Shown here: one piece after another, positions 32,549 through 39,722 of the stretch
How positions within the stretch are numbered: position 1 is the first letter of the stretch
Layout: every line of letters begins with the position of its first letter
Assembly (NCBI GenBank): GCA_030524225.1
Contig: JAUNGV010000022.1
Span: forward strand, 1 to 39,722
Reading direction: 5' to 3'
Origin: Eubacteriales bacterium
GTDB taxonomy: Bacteria; Bacillota; Clostridia; Lachnospirales; Lachnospiraceae
DNA: 39,722 nucleotides
Notes under the pieces: model-generated
Seen by the model: the letters and a program-made list of their open reading frames with translations, nothing else
What the model was told of the DNA's origin: nothing
Databases searched by the model: none
Made by a program: the position numbers and the translations under genes

Positions 32549-32725
32549 GCCGCAGACGGGCTGCGGCAAGGAGGCTGCGTTTTGTCCAAATGCCCGACAG
32601 AATTTGATCAGAACACGAAACAGATCCGCAGACGGATCTGTTTTGAGGAGTGCATCGCAGAAACCGCAAAGGAGGATTTCTGCCCGCAGAGCCGCAGATG
32701 AGCTGCGGCAGAGGAAAGAGGAGGT
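32549..32725 (+). promoter_or_regulatory. Array of hairpins each with an SD-like sequence before the second thiolase
   Basis: Four units: GCCGCAG-ACGGG-CTGCGGC then AAGGAGG (32549-32574); a perfect 11-bp hairpin AAACAGATCCG-CAGA-CGGATCTGTTT then GAGGAG (32618-32650); GCAGAAA/TTTCTGC with AAAGGAGG in the loop (32657-32683); and GCCGCAG-ATGAG-CTGCGGC then GAGGAGG (32691-32723), the last being the true SD of the gene at 32731. Confidence 0.65.
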
Positions 32726-32730
32726 AGAAC

Positions 32731-33912
32731 ATGGGACGAAAAGTGGTATTGGCAGGCGCCTGCAGAACGGCGATCGGAACGATGGGAGGAACGTTATCGA
32801 GAATTCCCGCGCCGGATCTGGGGACGGTCGTGATTAAGGAAGCGCTGAAACGGGCGGGCATCGAGCCGCAGCAGGTGGATGAGGTCTATATGGGCTGCGT
32901 CATTCAGGCGGGGCTCGGACAGAACCCGGCGAGACAGGCGGCGGTCAACGCGGGGATTCCTGTGGAGGCTCCGGCGACGACGATCAACGTGCTGTGCGGT
33001 TCCGGACTGCACTGCGTGAATCTGGCGGCCAAGCTGATCGCCAGCGGCGATGCGGACATCATCGTGGCGGGCGGCATGGAGAATATGAGCAAAGCGCCGT
33101 ATCTGCTGTATGAGGGGAGATACGGCTACCGCATGGGCGCGGGCAAGGTGGACGACGCGCTGATCCGCGACGCGCTCTCCGATGCGTTCGGCGGTTATCA
33201 CATGGGCATTACGGCGGAAAATATTGCCGAGGAGTGGGGACTGACGAGAGAGCAGCTCGACGAGTTCGCGGCGTGGAGCCAGCAGAAGGCGCAGAAGGCG
33301 ATCGCAGAAGGGAAGTTCAGGGACGAGATCGTTCCGATGGAAGTGAAGCAGAAGAAGCAGACCATTGTCTTTGACACCGACGAGGGGCCGCGTCCGAATG
33401 TGACGGCGGAAGGGATCAGCAAGCTGCGTCCCGCATTCAAGGAAGGCGGCGTGGTGACTGCTGGCAACGCGTCGAGCATCAATGATGCGGCGGCGGCAAT
33501 CGTTGTGATGAGCGAAGAGAAGGCGAAAGAGCTGGGCGTGAAGCCGATGGCAACGTGGATCGGCGGCGAGCTGGCGGGCGTGGAGCCGCGCATTATGGGA
33601 ATCGGTCCGGTGGCGGCGACCCGCAAGGTAATGGAAAAGACCGGCTACCAGATCGGCGATTTTGATCTGATCGAGGCGAACGAGGCGTTTGCGGCGCAGT
33701 CGGTGGCGGTAGCGCACGATCTCGGATTCAGCAACGACGTTCTGAACGTCAACGGCGGTGCAATCGCTCTGGGACATCCGGTCGGCGCATCCGGCTGCCG
33801 GATTCTTGTCACGCTTCTGCATGAGATGGAGAAGCGGGATGCCAAGAAGGGACTGGCAACCCTCTGCGTCGGCGGCGGCATGGGCTGTGCGGCGATTGTG
33901 GAGAGGGAGTAG
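32731..33912 (+). CDS. Second acetyl-CoA acetyltransferase (thiolase)
   Basis: A 393-residue thiolase, paralogue of the ThlA at 19365; 75 of the first 100 aligned residues are identical. It has catalytic Cys89 in [19 protein letters not shown] with the His, and the C-terminal [16 protein letters not shown] stands eight bases before ATG 32731. It lies far from the butyrate operon, behind a long structured leader, and is followed by a terminator. It may supply acetoacetyl-CoA for another use or run as a thiolysis enzyme; no direction can be read from the sequence. Confidence 0.94.
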   Translation: MGRKVVLAGACRTAIGTMGGTLSRIPAPDLGTVVIKEALKRAGIEPQQVDEVYMGCVIQAGLGQNPARQAAVNAGIPVEAPATTINVLCGSGLHCVNLAAKLIASGDADIIVAGGMENMSKAPYLLYEGRYGYRMGAGKVDDALIRDALSDAFGGYHMGITAENIAEEWGLTREQLDEFAAWSQQKAQKAIAEGKFRDEIVPMEVKQKKQTIVFDTDEGPRPNVTAEGISKLRPAFKEGGVVTAGNASSINDAAAAIVVMSEEKAKELGVKPMATWIGGELAGVEPRIMGIGPVAATRKVMEKTGYQIGDFDLIEANEAFAAQSVAVAHDLGFSNDVLNVNGGAIALGHPVGASGCRILVTLLHEMEKRDAKKGLATLCVGGGMGCAAIVERE

Positions 33913-34003
33913 CGCGGCGGAGAGCAGTTTGCCTGGTGAAGCGGGTGGAAACGACACTGCGCTGTGACAGCGATAAGACCGAAATAGGATCGAAATAGGA
34001 CAG

Positions 34004-34062
34004 AAAACGCCCGTATCGGGGAGCGCGGCAGTATTCTCCGCAGCCCTGATGCGGGCGTTTTG
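34004..34062 (+). terminator. Terminator after the second thiolase
   Basis: AAAACGCCCGTATC (34004-34017) pairs with GATGCGGGCGTTTT (34048-34061) with one mismatch, and an inner CGGGGAGCGCGG/CCGCAGCCCT part adds pairing. The T-run ends the stem. Confidence 0.8.
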
Positions 34063-34090
34063 TGATGGAGCTACTGAATGGCCAGGGGAT

Positions 34091-34210
34091 GCACTGGTCA
34101 TATTTGAATCACAGGGAAGCAGGCAGCAAGAAACAAGCACTGGTCATATTTAGATCACAGGGGAGCGGTCTGCATGGAACAAACGCTGGTTATATTTAGA
34201 TCACAGGGGG
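34091..34210 (+). repeat. Three direct repeats before the response regulator
   Basis: Units starting GCACTGGTCATATTTGAATC (34091), GCACTGGTCATATTTAGATC (34138) and ACGCTGGTTATATTTAGATC (34183), each followed by ACAGGG. They are about 46 bases apart. The third is joined to the gene start, and ATGGAACA occurs both before it (34174) and at the gene start (34219). Confidence 0.85.
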
Positions 34211-34218
34211 CGGGATAT

Positions 34219-34902
34219 ATGGAACAGTTATTGATCGTTGAAGATGATACGGGCCTGAATCAGGGATTGAGCAAGGCGCTGAAAGCGGACAACAGGCAAA
34301 TTATTTCCTGTCAGGATCTGAAGACAGCGAAGGAGCAGCTGCTTTGCGGCAGGGTATCTCTGATCCTGTTGGACATCAATCTGCCGGATGGCAGCGGGCT
34401 TGATTTCCTGAGGGAAATTAAGGAAAAGGCATCGGATATTCCCGTCATTCTGCTGACTGCCAATGATACGGATATGGATATTGTAGATGGACTGGAGCGG
34501 GGCGCCGACGATTACATTACCAAGCCATTTTCTCTTTCGGTTTTGCGCGCGAGGGTGAACGCCCGGCTGCGAAAGCAAACAGCAAGTCATAAAAACGCAG
34601 ACGCGCCGATTCACATAGATCATTTCTGCTTTGACTTCGGGGCGATGACCTTTTGGGCGGGAGATTCTAAAGTTGAATTGAGTAAAACAGAGCAAAAATT
34701 ACTGCACCTGCTTGTGGAAAACCGTGGCCGAACCATGACCCGCGGAGATCTTGTAGACCGGATCTGGACAGACGGGGCGGAATATGTGGATGAAAACGCC
34801 CTGTCTGTTGCGATGAAGCGCCTGAGGGATAAGCTGGGCGCACAGGACTATATCAAAACTGTTTACGGAATCGGTTACAGCTGGGTAAAAAAAGATGAGT
34901 GA
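34219..34902 (+). CDS. Response regulator, OmpR family
   Basis: A 227-residue two-component regulator. The receiver domain has the acidic pair Asp9/Asp10 (VEDD), the phosphoacceptor Asp52 in LILLDINLPDGSG, Thr80 and Lys102 (TKPF). The C-terminal winged-helix domain has LSKTEQKLLHLLVENRG, TRGDLVDRIW and VDENALSVAMKRLRDKLG. ATG 34219 with AGGGGGCGGG upstream is preferred; ATG 34174 in the same frame lies in a repeated segment. The gene overlaps the kinase gene by eight bases. The context (kinase, then an FtsX-type ABC exporter) matches systems that answer to antimicrobial peptides or envelope stress. Confidence 0.93.
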   Translation: MEQLLIVEDDTGLNQGLSKALKADNRQIISCQDLKTAKEQLLCGRVSLILLDINLPDGSGLDFLREIKEKASDIPVILLTANDTDMDIVDGLERGADDYITKPFSLSVLRARVNARLRKQTASHKNADAPIHIDHFCFDFGAMTFWAGDSKVELSKTEQKLLHLLVENRGRTMTRGDLVDRIWTDGAEYVDENALSVAMKRLRDKLGAQDYIKTVYGIGYSWVKKDE

Positions 34903-35800
34903 GATGGGAATTGCGATCCTGCTGCTGTGTGTTCTGGCAACGGGAGGGATTGTGCTGTGGGATCGGAGAAAAGTCAGGAAAACGATGGATAAAATCGAAA
35001 CGATGCTGGAGGCTGCGATGGACGGCTCGTTTTCTGAAGCCACTTTTGATGAAAGCAGGCTGTCCGCATTGGAGACAAAGCTTGCGCATTATCTTTCCGC
35101 GGCGGAACTCTCCTCTCAAAAGGCGGCGCAGGAAAAAGACAAAATCAAATCCCTGATTGCAGATATTTCCCATCAGACGAAAACGCCGATTGCAAACCTG
35201 CTGTTATACAGTGAGCTTCTGATGGAGGAGAAGCTTCCCGACTCGGCAAGGGCGAATGTGGAGGCGCTGTACAGTCAGTCGGAAAAGCTGCGGTTTTTCA
35301 TTGATGCACTGGTGAAGCTGTCCAGATTGGAAAACGGAATTATATCACTTTCACCGCAGTGCGCAGCGCTGCAGCCGCTGCTTCAGGGCGTTGCGGAGCA
35401 GTATGCCGCCAAGGCTGCGGAAAAAGGACTGTCCCTGCAGCTGCAGGATACGGATGCTTTCGCTGTATTTGACGCCAGGTGGACGGCGGAAGCGCTGGCT
35501 AACATAGTGGACAACGCTGTCAAATATACGGCGCAGGGTGCAATTACCATTTGTGCCGTGAGCTATGAAATGTTTGCGCGGATTGATATCTCGGATACCG
35601 GAGAGGGCATCCCGGAAAGCGAGCAGGCCAAGATATTTGCCCGTTTTTACCGGTCAAAGGCGGTGCGGGACAAAGAAGGCGTCGGCATCGGCCTGTATTT
35701 GTCCCGGCAGATCATATCCGGCGAGGGTGGTTATATCAAAGTCGTCTCTGTGCCCGGACAAGGAAGCACGTTTTCTGTATTCCTGCCGAAGTCATCGTAA
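34895..35800 (+). CDS. Sensor histidine kinase with minimal sensor part
   Basis: A 301-residue kinase with a single N-terminal membrane helix (about 4-22) and almost nothing outside the membrane. A short coiled linker leads to the H-box ISHQTKTP with His93, then the N-box NIVDNAVKYT and the ATP-binding glycines DTGEGIP and GVGIGLYLS. With no external sensor domain it probably senses through the membrane or via the ABC permease encoded downstream, as in Bce-type modules, although those usually have two helices. It overlaps the regulator gene, so translation is coupled. Confidence 0.92.
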   Translation: MSEMGIAILLLCVLATGGIVLWDRRKVRKTMDKIETMLEAAMDGSFSEATFDESRLSALETKLAHYLSAAELSSQKAAQEKDKIKSLIADISHQTKTPIANLLLYSELLMEEKLPDSARANVEALYSQSEKLRFFIDALVKLSRLENGIISLSPQCAALQPLLQGVAEQYAAKAAEKGLSLQLQDTDAFAVFDARWTAEALANIVDNAVKYTAQGAITICAVSYEMFARIDISDTGEGIPESEQAKIFARFYRSKAVRDKEGVGIGLYLSRQIISGEGGYIKVVSVPGQGSTFSVFLPKSS

Positions 35801-35929
35801 TTCTTTCAAGACTGTTAGAATTCGTTTCCCGCCGGAAAGAATGTGGAAAGAATCCTGTGCGATAATCTGTGTGTATCAAAGGATGACTTCTTTGCGTACA
35901 TACAGATTTTTTCATGGAGGGACTCGTTT

Positions 35930-36601
35930 ATGGGAATTTTACAGACAAAAGACCTGAAAAAAACTTACGGCTCCGGCAGCAATGCGGTTCATGCGCTGGA
36001 TGGCGTTGATTTGAGTGTGGAGAAAGGAGAATTCGTCGCGATTGTCGGAACCTCCGGCTCCGGCAAGTCCACGCTGCTGCATATGCTCGGCGGGCTGGAT
36101 CGCCCCACGGGCGGCACGGTTACGGTGGATGGACAGGATATTTTCTCATTAAAGGACGAAGCCCTGACCATCTTCCGCCGCAGAAAAATCGGCTTTGTAT
36201 TCCAGGCCTATAATCTTGTTCCGGTGCTGAATGTGTATGAAAACATTGTCCTTCCCATTGAGCTGGACGGCGGTAAGATCAACAGGGAGTTTGTGCAGCA
36301 GATCGTGCAGACGCTCGGACTGGGGGATCGTCTGGAGGCGCTGCCCAATCAGCTCTCCGGCGGTCAGCAGCAGAGGGTGGCCATCGCCCGGGCTCTGGCG
36401 GCGGCGCCCGCCATCCTTCTGGCGGACGAGCCCACCGGAAATCTGGACAGCAGGACCAGCCAGGATGTCTTGAGCCTGCTGAAAGTGACCGGCCGGAAAT
36501 TTGCCCAGACCATCGTGATGATCACCCACAACGAGGAAATTGCCCAACTGGCCGACCGGATCATCCGGATCGAGGACGGCCGCATTGCCGCGGGCTGCTG
36601 A
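35930..36601 (+). CDS. ABC exporter ATP-binding protein (MacB/LolD type)
   Basis: A 223-residue ATPase with Walker A GTSGSGKST (40-48), Q-loop FQAYNLVPVLNVYEN, signature LSGGQQQR (142-149), Walker B LLADEP (163-168) and ITHN. The TSGSGKSTLLHMLGGLDRPT pattern is typical of ATPases paired with FtsX-type permeases. ATG 35930 has GGAGGG (35916-35921). The 129-base gap after the kinase could hold a separate promoter for the regulator to act on, but none is clear. The permease starts 13 bases later. Confidence 0.94.
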   Translation: MGILQTKDLKKTYGSGSNAVHALDGVDLSVEKGEFVAIVGTSGSGKSTLLHMLGGLDRPTGGTVTVDGQDIFSLKDEALTIFRRRKIGFVFQAYNLVPVLNVYENIVLPIELDGGKINREFVQQIVQTLGLGDRLEALPNQLSGGQQQRVAIARALAAAPAILLADEPTGNLDSRTSQDVLSLLKVTGRKFAQTIVMITHNEEIAQLADRIIRIEDGRIAAGC

Positions 36602-36614
36602 GGAGGTGAGCGTG

Positions 36615-39263
36615 ATGAAGGTTCAGAATCGAAAATGTATCCGGAGACTCAGCGTCAAATCCCTTTATGCGAACCGGCGGCGAAATCTGATCGCCATTTT
36701 CGCCATCGCTCTGACCGCTCTGCTGTTTACCTCCATGTTTACCATTGTCCTGTCACTGAACGCCAGCTATGAAACTTACCAGTTCCGGCAGCTGGGCAGC
36801 TATGCGCACGGCGCTTTTAAGGATGTCTCCCCGGAGCAGCTGGAACGGATTTCTGCCCACCCCAGGATAAAAGAAGCCGGTGTGCGGAAGGTGATTGGTA
36901 TCAGCGTGGACGGAATCTTTGCCAGGACGCCGGCAGAGGTCAGCTACATGGATGCGAACTGTACCAAATGGAGCTATGCCGTTCCCACCACCGGACGAAT
37001 GCCCGAAAGCGGGAAAGAAGCAGCCATGGACACGGCGGCCCTGCAGCTGCTTGACGTGGAGCCGGAGCTGGGCGCAGAAGTCACCGTCTCCTATTCCGTC
37101 ACGGATAAGGATCAGATCGCTCTCCCGGTGACGGATACCTTTACGCTGGTGGGGTACTGGGACTATGATGAGCTGATGCCCGTTCACTACATCAATATCA
37201 GTAAGGACTATGCAGACGACATCGAAGCACAGGCCATGGAGACGGGGCTGGAGCCCTTCCGCACTGATCTGAGTGTGATGCTGGCCTCCAGTGCGGACAT
37301 TCAGGGGCAGATGGAGCAGGTGGATACCGACCTGGGCTACACCTGGGACAGCTATACCGATCCGGACAGCGTCCGGATTGGCGTCAACTGGGGGTATACC
37401 TCCTCTCAGCTGGCCTCTCTGACAGATCCGGGGCTGGTGATCGCCGTGGCGGCTTTCCTGCTGCTGGTGATTTTCACCGGGTATCTGATCATCTACAATA
37501 TTTTTCAGATCTCTGTCACCGGGGACATCCGGTTTTACGGGCTACTGAAAACCATCGGCGCTACGCCCCGGCAACTAAAACGCATCATTCGCCAGCAGGC
37601 GCTGCTGCTGTGTGTCGCCGGCATTCCTGCGGGCCTGCTGCTGGGCTATGGGATCGGGGCCGTTCTGGTGCCCGTTGTTCTGAAAACTACCCAATTAGGC
37701 GCGGTATCCTCCACCATCAGCGCTTCTCCCGTGATTTTTCTCGGTTCCGCGCTGTTCGCCCTGCTGACGGTGCTGCTGTCCTGCTCCAGACCCGGAAGAA
37801 TGGCGGCTAAAGTCTCTCCGGTGGAAGCCGCCAAATATACCGATGCGGCGCAGAGCGGGAAAAAGCATCGCGGCACCCGCGGAGCAAGAATCCATCAGAT
37901 GGCCTTTGCCAATCTGGGGCGAAATAAGAAAAAGACAGTGCTGGTGGTGCTGTCCCTGGCGCTGTCTGTGACGCTGTTCAATGCGCTGTGCTCCTTTGTG
38001 GGGAGCTTCAGCATGGAGAAGTACGTGTCCTCCACGATCTGCGCGGATTTTATCGTCAGTACCACCGACTATTTCCGGTTCAACGTAAATACCGAGGAAT
38101 TCATCACACCGGAGCAGATCAGAGAAATCTCGGCAAATACAAATGCCAGCCTTTCCGGTACAGGGTATGCCGTGCTGGGGGAGAAATACCTGTGGATGAC
38201 GGAGGATGCCCTGCGGCAGGACTATGCCAGATACGAGAGCGCCGAGCAGCTGGACGCCCACATGAGCGGCATGGAGCACCGGGGCGACATGGTCATGGGG
38301 GACACCAGAATCGAAGCGCTGGACAGCAGCCTGTTTGCAAAGCTGCAGGTGTTCGAGGGAGAGCTTTCCCCGATGCAAAAGCCGGACAATCACGCCATTG
38401 CCATTGTAGTTTCTCTGGATGACTACGGCAATCTGCCCAATCCCGATTATTATCCGAAGGTGGGGGATACCGTCACCGTCACCTATGCGGAGGGGCTCAA
38501 CTATATCGACAGCCGCACCGGGGAACTCTGTGCCGCAGACACTCCGGAGGAATACCTTCAGCCGCAGCTGTATGGGACCAGAGATGTGGAATACACGGTC
38601 TGCGCTCTGATAAAACGCCCGTATTCCATGGGCTACCGCTATGGCGGCATTGGGTATGACGCTGTACTGTCTGTGGACGCCGCGCAGCGGGATGGCAGCG
38701 GGCCGGTCATTCCCATGTTTTATCTGTTTGACACAGCAGACGAGACGGACGAGGCCGCAGCCGAGCAGTATCTGTCTGCTCTCACCGTCGGTGAGTTTTC
38801 GCCTCTGATGTATGAGAGCAAGGCCACGGCCCGGGCTGAGTTCGCCCGGTTCCGGCAGATGTTCCTTCTGGTGGGCGGTGTGCTCTGTGCCATCATTGGA
38901 CTGGTGGGACTTCTGAACTTCTGTAATGCCATGATGACCGGAATTCTCTCCCGCCGCCGGGAATTCGCCGTGCTGCAGGCCGTGGGGATGACGAACAGGC
39001 AGCTGAAAAGCATGCTGATCTATGAGGGCCTGTTCTACGCCATGGCTTCCGTGACAACAGCCTTTGCGCTGTCGCTGGTGATGGGACCCCTTGCAGGAAA
39101 AAGTTTGGGCAGTGTGTACTGGTTCTTTGACTATCAGTTCACCATCCTGCCTGTTCTGCTGACCGTCCCGGTATTCCTGCTGCTGGGCTGGCTGATTCCC
39201 CGCATGATGTACCGCCACGCTGCCAAGTGCAGCATTGTGGAGCAGCTGAGGGATACGCCGTAA
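36615..39263 (+). CDS. FtsX-like ABC permease
   Basis: An 882-residue permease. An N-terminal helix (about 24-49) is followed by an external domain to about 270, and three helices with FtsX signature around 275-405 (LVIAVAAFLLLVIFTGYLII, then LKTIGATPRQLKRIIRQQAL). After a cytoplasmic link a new helix (about 437-459) opens the second half: a large external domain (about 460-750) and three C-terminal helices, with the second FtsX motif VLQAVGMTNRQLKSMLIYEG. Such two-half permeases act as exporters or mechanotransmitters for peptides and lipids. SD AGGAGGTGAG precedes ATG 36615. Substrate unknown; antimicrobial-peptide detoxification is the usual role with this neighbour set. Confidence 0.9.
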   Translation: MKVQNRKCIRRLSVKSLYANRRRNLIAIFAIALTALLFTSMFTIVLSLNASYETYQFRQLGSYAHGAFKDVSPEQLERISAHPRIKEAGVRKVIGISVDGIFARTPAEVSYMDANCTKWSYAVPTTGRMPESGKEAAMDTAALQLLDVEPELGAEVTVSYSVTDKDQIALPVTDTFTLVGYWDYDELMPVHYINISKDYADDIEAQAMETGLEPFRTDLSVMLASSADIQGQMEQVDTDLGYTWDSYTDPDSVRIGVNWGYTSSQLASLTDPGLVIAVAAFLLLVIFTGYLIIYNIFQISVTGDIRFYGLLKTIGATPRQLKRIIRQQALLLCVAGIPAGLLLGYGIGAVLVPVVLKTTQLGAVSSTISASPVIFLGSALFALLTVLLSCSRPGRMAAKVSPVEAAKYTDAAQSGKKHRGTRGARIHQMAFANLGRNKKKTVLVVLSLALSVTLFNALCSFVGSFSMEKYVSSTICADFIVSTTDYFRFNVNTEEFITPEQIREISANTNASLSGTGYAVLGEKYLWMTEDALRQDYARYESAEQLDAHMSGMEHRGDMVMGDTRIEALDSSLFAKLQVFEGELSPMQKPDNHAIAIVVSLDDYGNLPNPDYYPKVGDTVTVTYAEGLNYIDSRTGELCAADTPEEYLQPQLYGTRDVEYTVCALIKRPYSMGYRYGGIGYDAVLSVDAAQRDGSGPVIPMFYLFDTADETDEAAAEQYLSALTVGEFSPLMYESKATARAEFARFRQMFLLVGGVLCAIIGLVGLLNFCNAMMTGILSRRREFAVLQAVGMTNRQLKSMLIYEGLFYAMASVTTAFALSLVMGPLAGKSLGSVYWFFDYQFTILPVLLTVPVFLLLGWLIPRMMYRHAAKCSIVEQLRDTP

Positions 39264-39400
39264 TGACTCTCCATTCCGGAGCGCTTTTGCGCGACGGGGC
39301 GACGCGAATCTCAAATTTGCGTCTGCCATGTATAGAAAAACTTTGATTTTGTGTTGTGATTTGTAACGCTCAGGCACAAATCTTGCCAATAACGGAAAAC

Positions 39401-39430
39401 AGCCCTCTGCCAGCGACAAGGCAGGGGGCT
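39401..39430. terminator. Terminator-like hairpin after the ABC permease
   Basis: AGCCCTCTGCC (39401-39411) pairs with GGCAGGGGGCT (39420-39430) with one G-U pair, around an 8-base loop. The T-run on the plus strand is short (ATATT). An additional hairpin, GACGC/GCGTC (39301-39323), lies upstream of it. No gene is seen in 39264-39480. Confidence 0.6.
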
Positions 39431-39443
39431 ATATTAAAAAAAT

Positions 39444-39474
39444 CCCGTCTGACTCCCTGCAGGAATCAGACGGG
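39444..39474 (-). terminator. Terminator of the tRNA-Arg gene
   Basis: CCCGTCTGA (39444-39452) pairs with TCAGACGGG (39466-39474). Read on the minus strand it is followed by ATTTTTTT, a good intrinsic terminator directly behind the tRNA. Confidence 0.88.
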
Positions 39475-39482
39475 TTTATGCA

Positions 39483-39556
39483 TGTATGTGACAAGATTCG
39501 AACTCGCGACCTTCTGGTCCGTAGCCAGACGCTCTATCCAGCTGAGCTACACATAC
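39483..39556 (-). tRNA. tRNA-Arg (anticodon ACG)
   Basis: A full cloverleaf of 74 bases on the minus strand. Acceptor stem GTATGTG/CACATAC with A as discriminator base; D-arm GCTC/GAGC; anticodon stem TCTGG/CCAGA with loop CTACGGA (anticodon ACG, read as ICG after deamination, for CGN codons); T-arm GCGAG-TTCGAAT-CTTGT. CCA is not encoded. A promoter (39603-39631) and a terminator flank it, so it is a single-gene unit. Confidence 0.97.
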
Positions 39557-39602
39557 ATCTGCTATAGATACTGTAAACAGTATTTCTGTAACAGCAACAT
39601 TT

Positions 39603-39631
39603 ATTCTACCTGTGAGATGGGATTTTGTCAA
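39603..39631 (-). promoter_or_regulatory. Sigma-A promoter of the tRNA-Arg gene
   Basis: On the minus strand TTGACA (39626-39631) and TAGAAT (39603-39608) with a 17-base spacer. A palindrome ATACTG-TAAA-CAGTAT (39568-39583) lies in the tRNA leader. Confidence 0.85.
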
Positions 39632-39681
39632 GAAAAAAATGAAAAATTTTGCCGTACCAGGTAACAGTAGTCACTCGCAAA

Positions 39682-39711
39682 GTTAAATTCCATCCTCATA
39701 TGGAATTTAAC
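39682..39711. repeat. Perfect 12-bp AT-rich inverted repeat at the window edge
   Basis: GTTAAATTCCAT (39682-39693) and ATGGAATTTAAC (39700-39711) with a 6-base loop, flanked by CGCAAA and TTGCAAAG. It may be a terminator or the edge of a repeat; the window ends 11 bases later. Confidence 0.6.
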
Positions 39712-39722
39712 CTTGCAAAGTC

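Noticed and set aside
34091-34210. CRISPR array
   Set aside because: Only three imperfect repeats with about 20-base unequal spacers, no cas genes, and the last unit joins a coding start.
34174-34218. Longer start for the response regulator at ATG 34174
   Set aside because: The added residues come from the repeated segment and precede the normal first strand MEQLLIVEDD, and ATG 34219 has its own SD.
37695-39419. Minus-strand open frame of 574 codons opposite the ABC permease
   Set aside because: It is the mirror of a well-supported FtsX permease. Its translation is rich in His, Arg and Gln without any domain, and there is no SD. GC-rich codon usage keeps the opposite strand open.

Overview
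The window looks like a chromosomal segment from a GC-rich, anaerobic, gut-type member of the Clostridia, most likely Lachnospiraceae. The evidence is the gene order thl-crt-hbd-bcd-etfB-etfA for making butyryl-CoA, a superoxide reductase, Firmicute-type SD sequences (AAGGAGG), near-consensus sigma-A promoters and Firmicute-style ribosomal leaders. The species cannot be named from the sequence alone. No phage, plasmid, transposase, CRISPR array or rRNA gene was seen.

Layout. 1-3.7 kb: a split chromate-type transporter pair, then an MFS permease and a desulfoferrodoxin on the minus strand. 4.1-7.4 kb: a small HTH regulator, then the translation/transcription cluster rpmG-secE-nusG-rplK-rplA with a clear promoter and L1-type and L10-type leaders. 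The L10 leader is not followed by rplJ-rplL. Instead an M20 peptidase and a complete potABCD polyamine transporter follow (7.4-12.7 kb), with no obvious promoter of their own. 13-18 kb: cell-surface functions, namely a CapA-like membrane protein, an SDR oxidoreductase on the minus strand, and a secreted SH3-NlpC/P60 hydrolase whose promoter carries a perfect WalR-type box. 18.3-19.3 kb: the long-form hibernation factor HPF, followed by a patch of palindromic repeats. 19.3-25.9 kb: the butyryl-CoA operon, with a Rex-like operator just downstream of its promoter and unusually structured gaps between genes. 26-30.2 kb: a GH-A clan glycosidase, a frameshifted PfkB sugar kinase, and a pyridoxamine kinase carrying an internal duplication. 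30.5-34.1 kb: YbaK deacylase, MtnA-type isomerase and a second thiolase. 34.2-39.3 kb: a two-component system with a cognate FtsX-type ABC exporter, of the kind linked to envelope stress or antimicrobial peptides. 39.5 kb: tRNA-Arg(ACG) on the minus strand.

The most unusual content is between the genes. (1) A dispersed palindromic element with inverted ends is present twice, in opposite orientation, and each copy carries a 26-codon ORF with an SD. (2) A repeated hairpin followed by an SD precedes mtnA and the second thiolase. (3) An orphan L10 leader sits in front of a peptidase and transporter genes. (4) Imperfect copies of gene ends or gene starts recur beside the peptidase, potD and response-regulator genes. 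All of this comes from reading the sequence by eye; no search or folding program was run.
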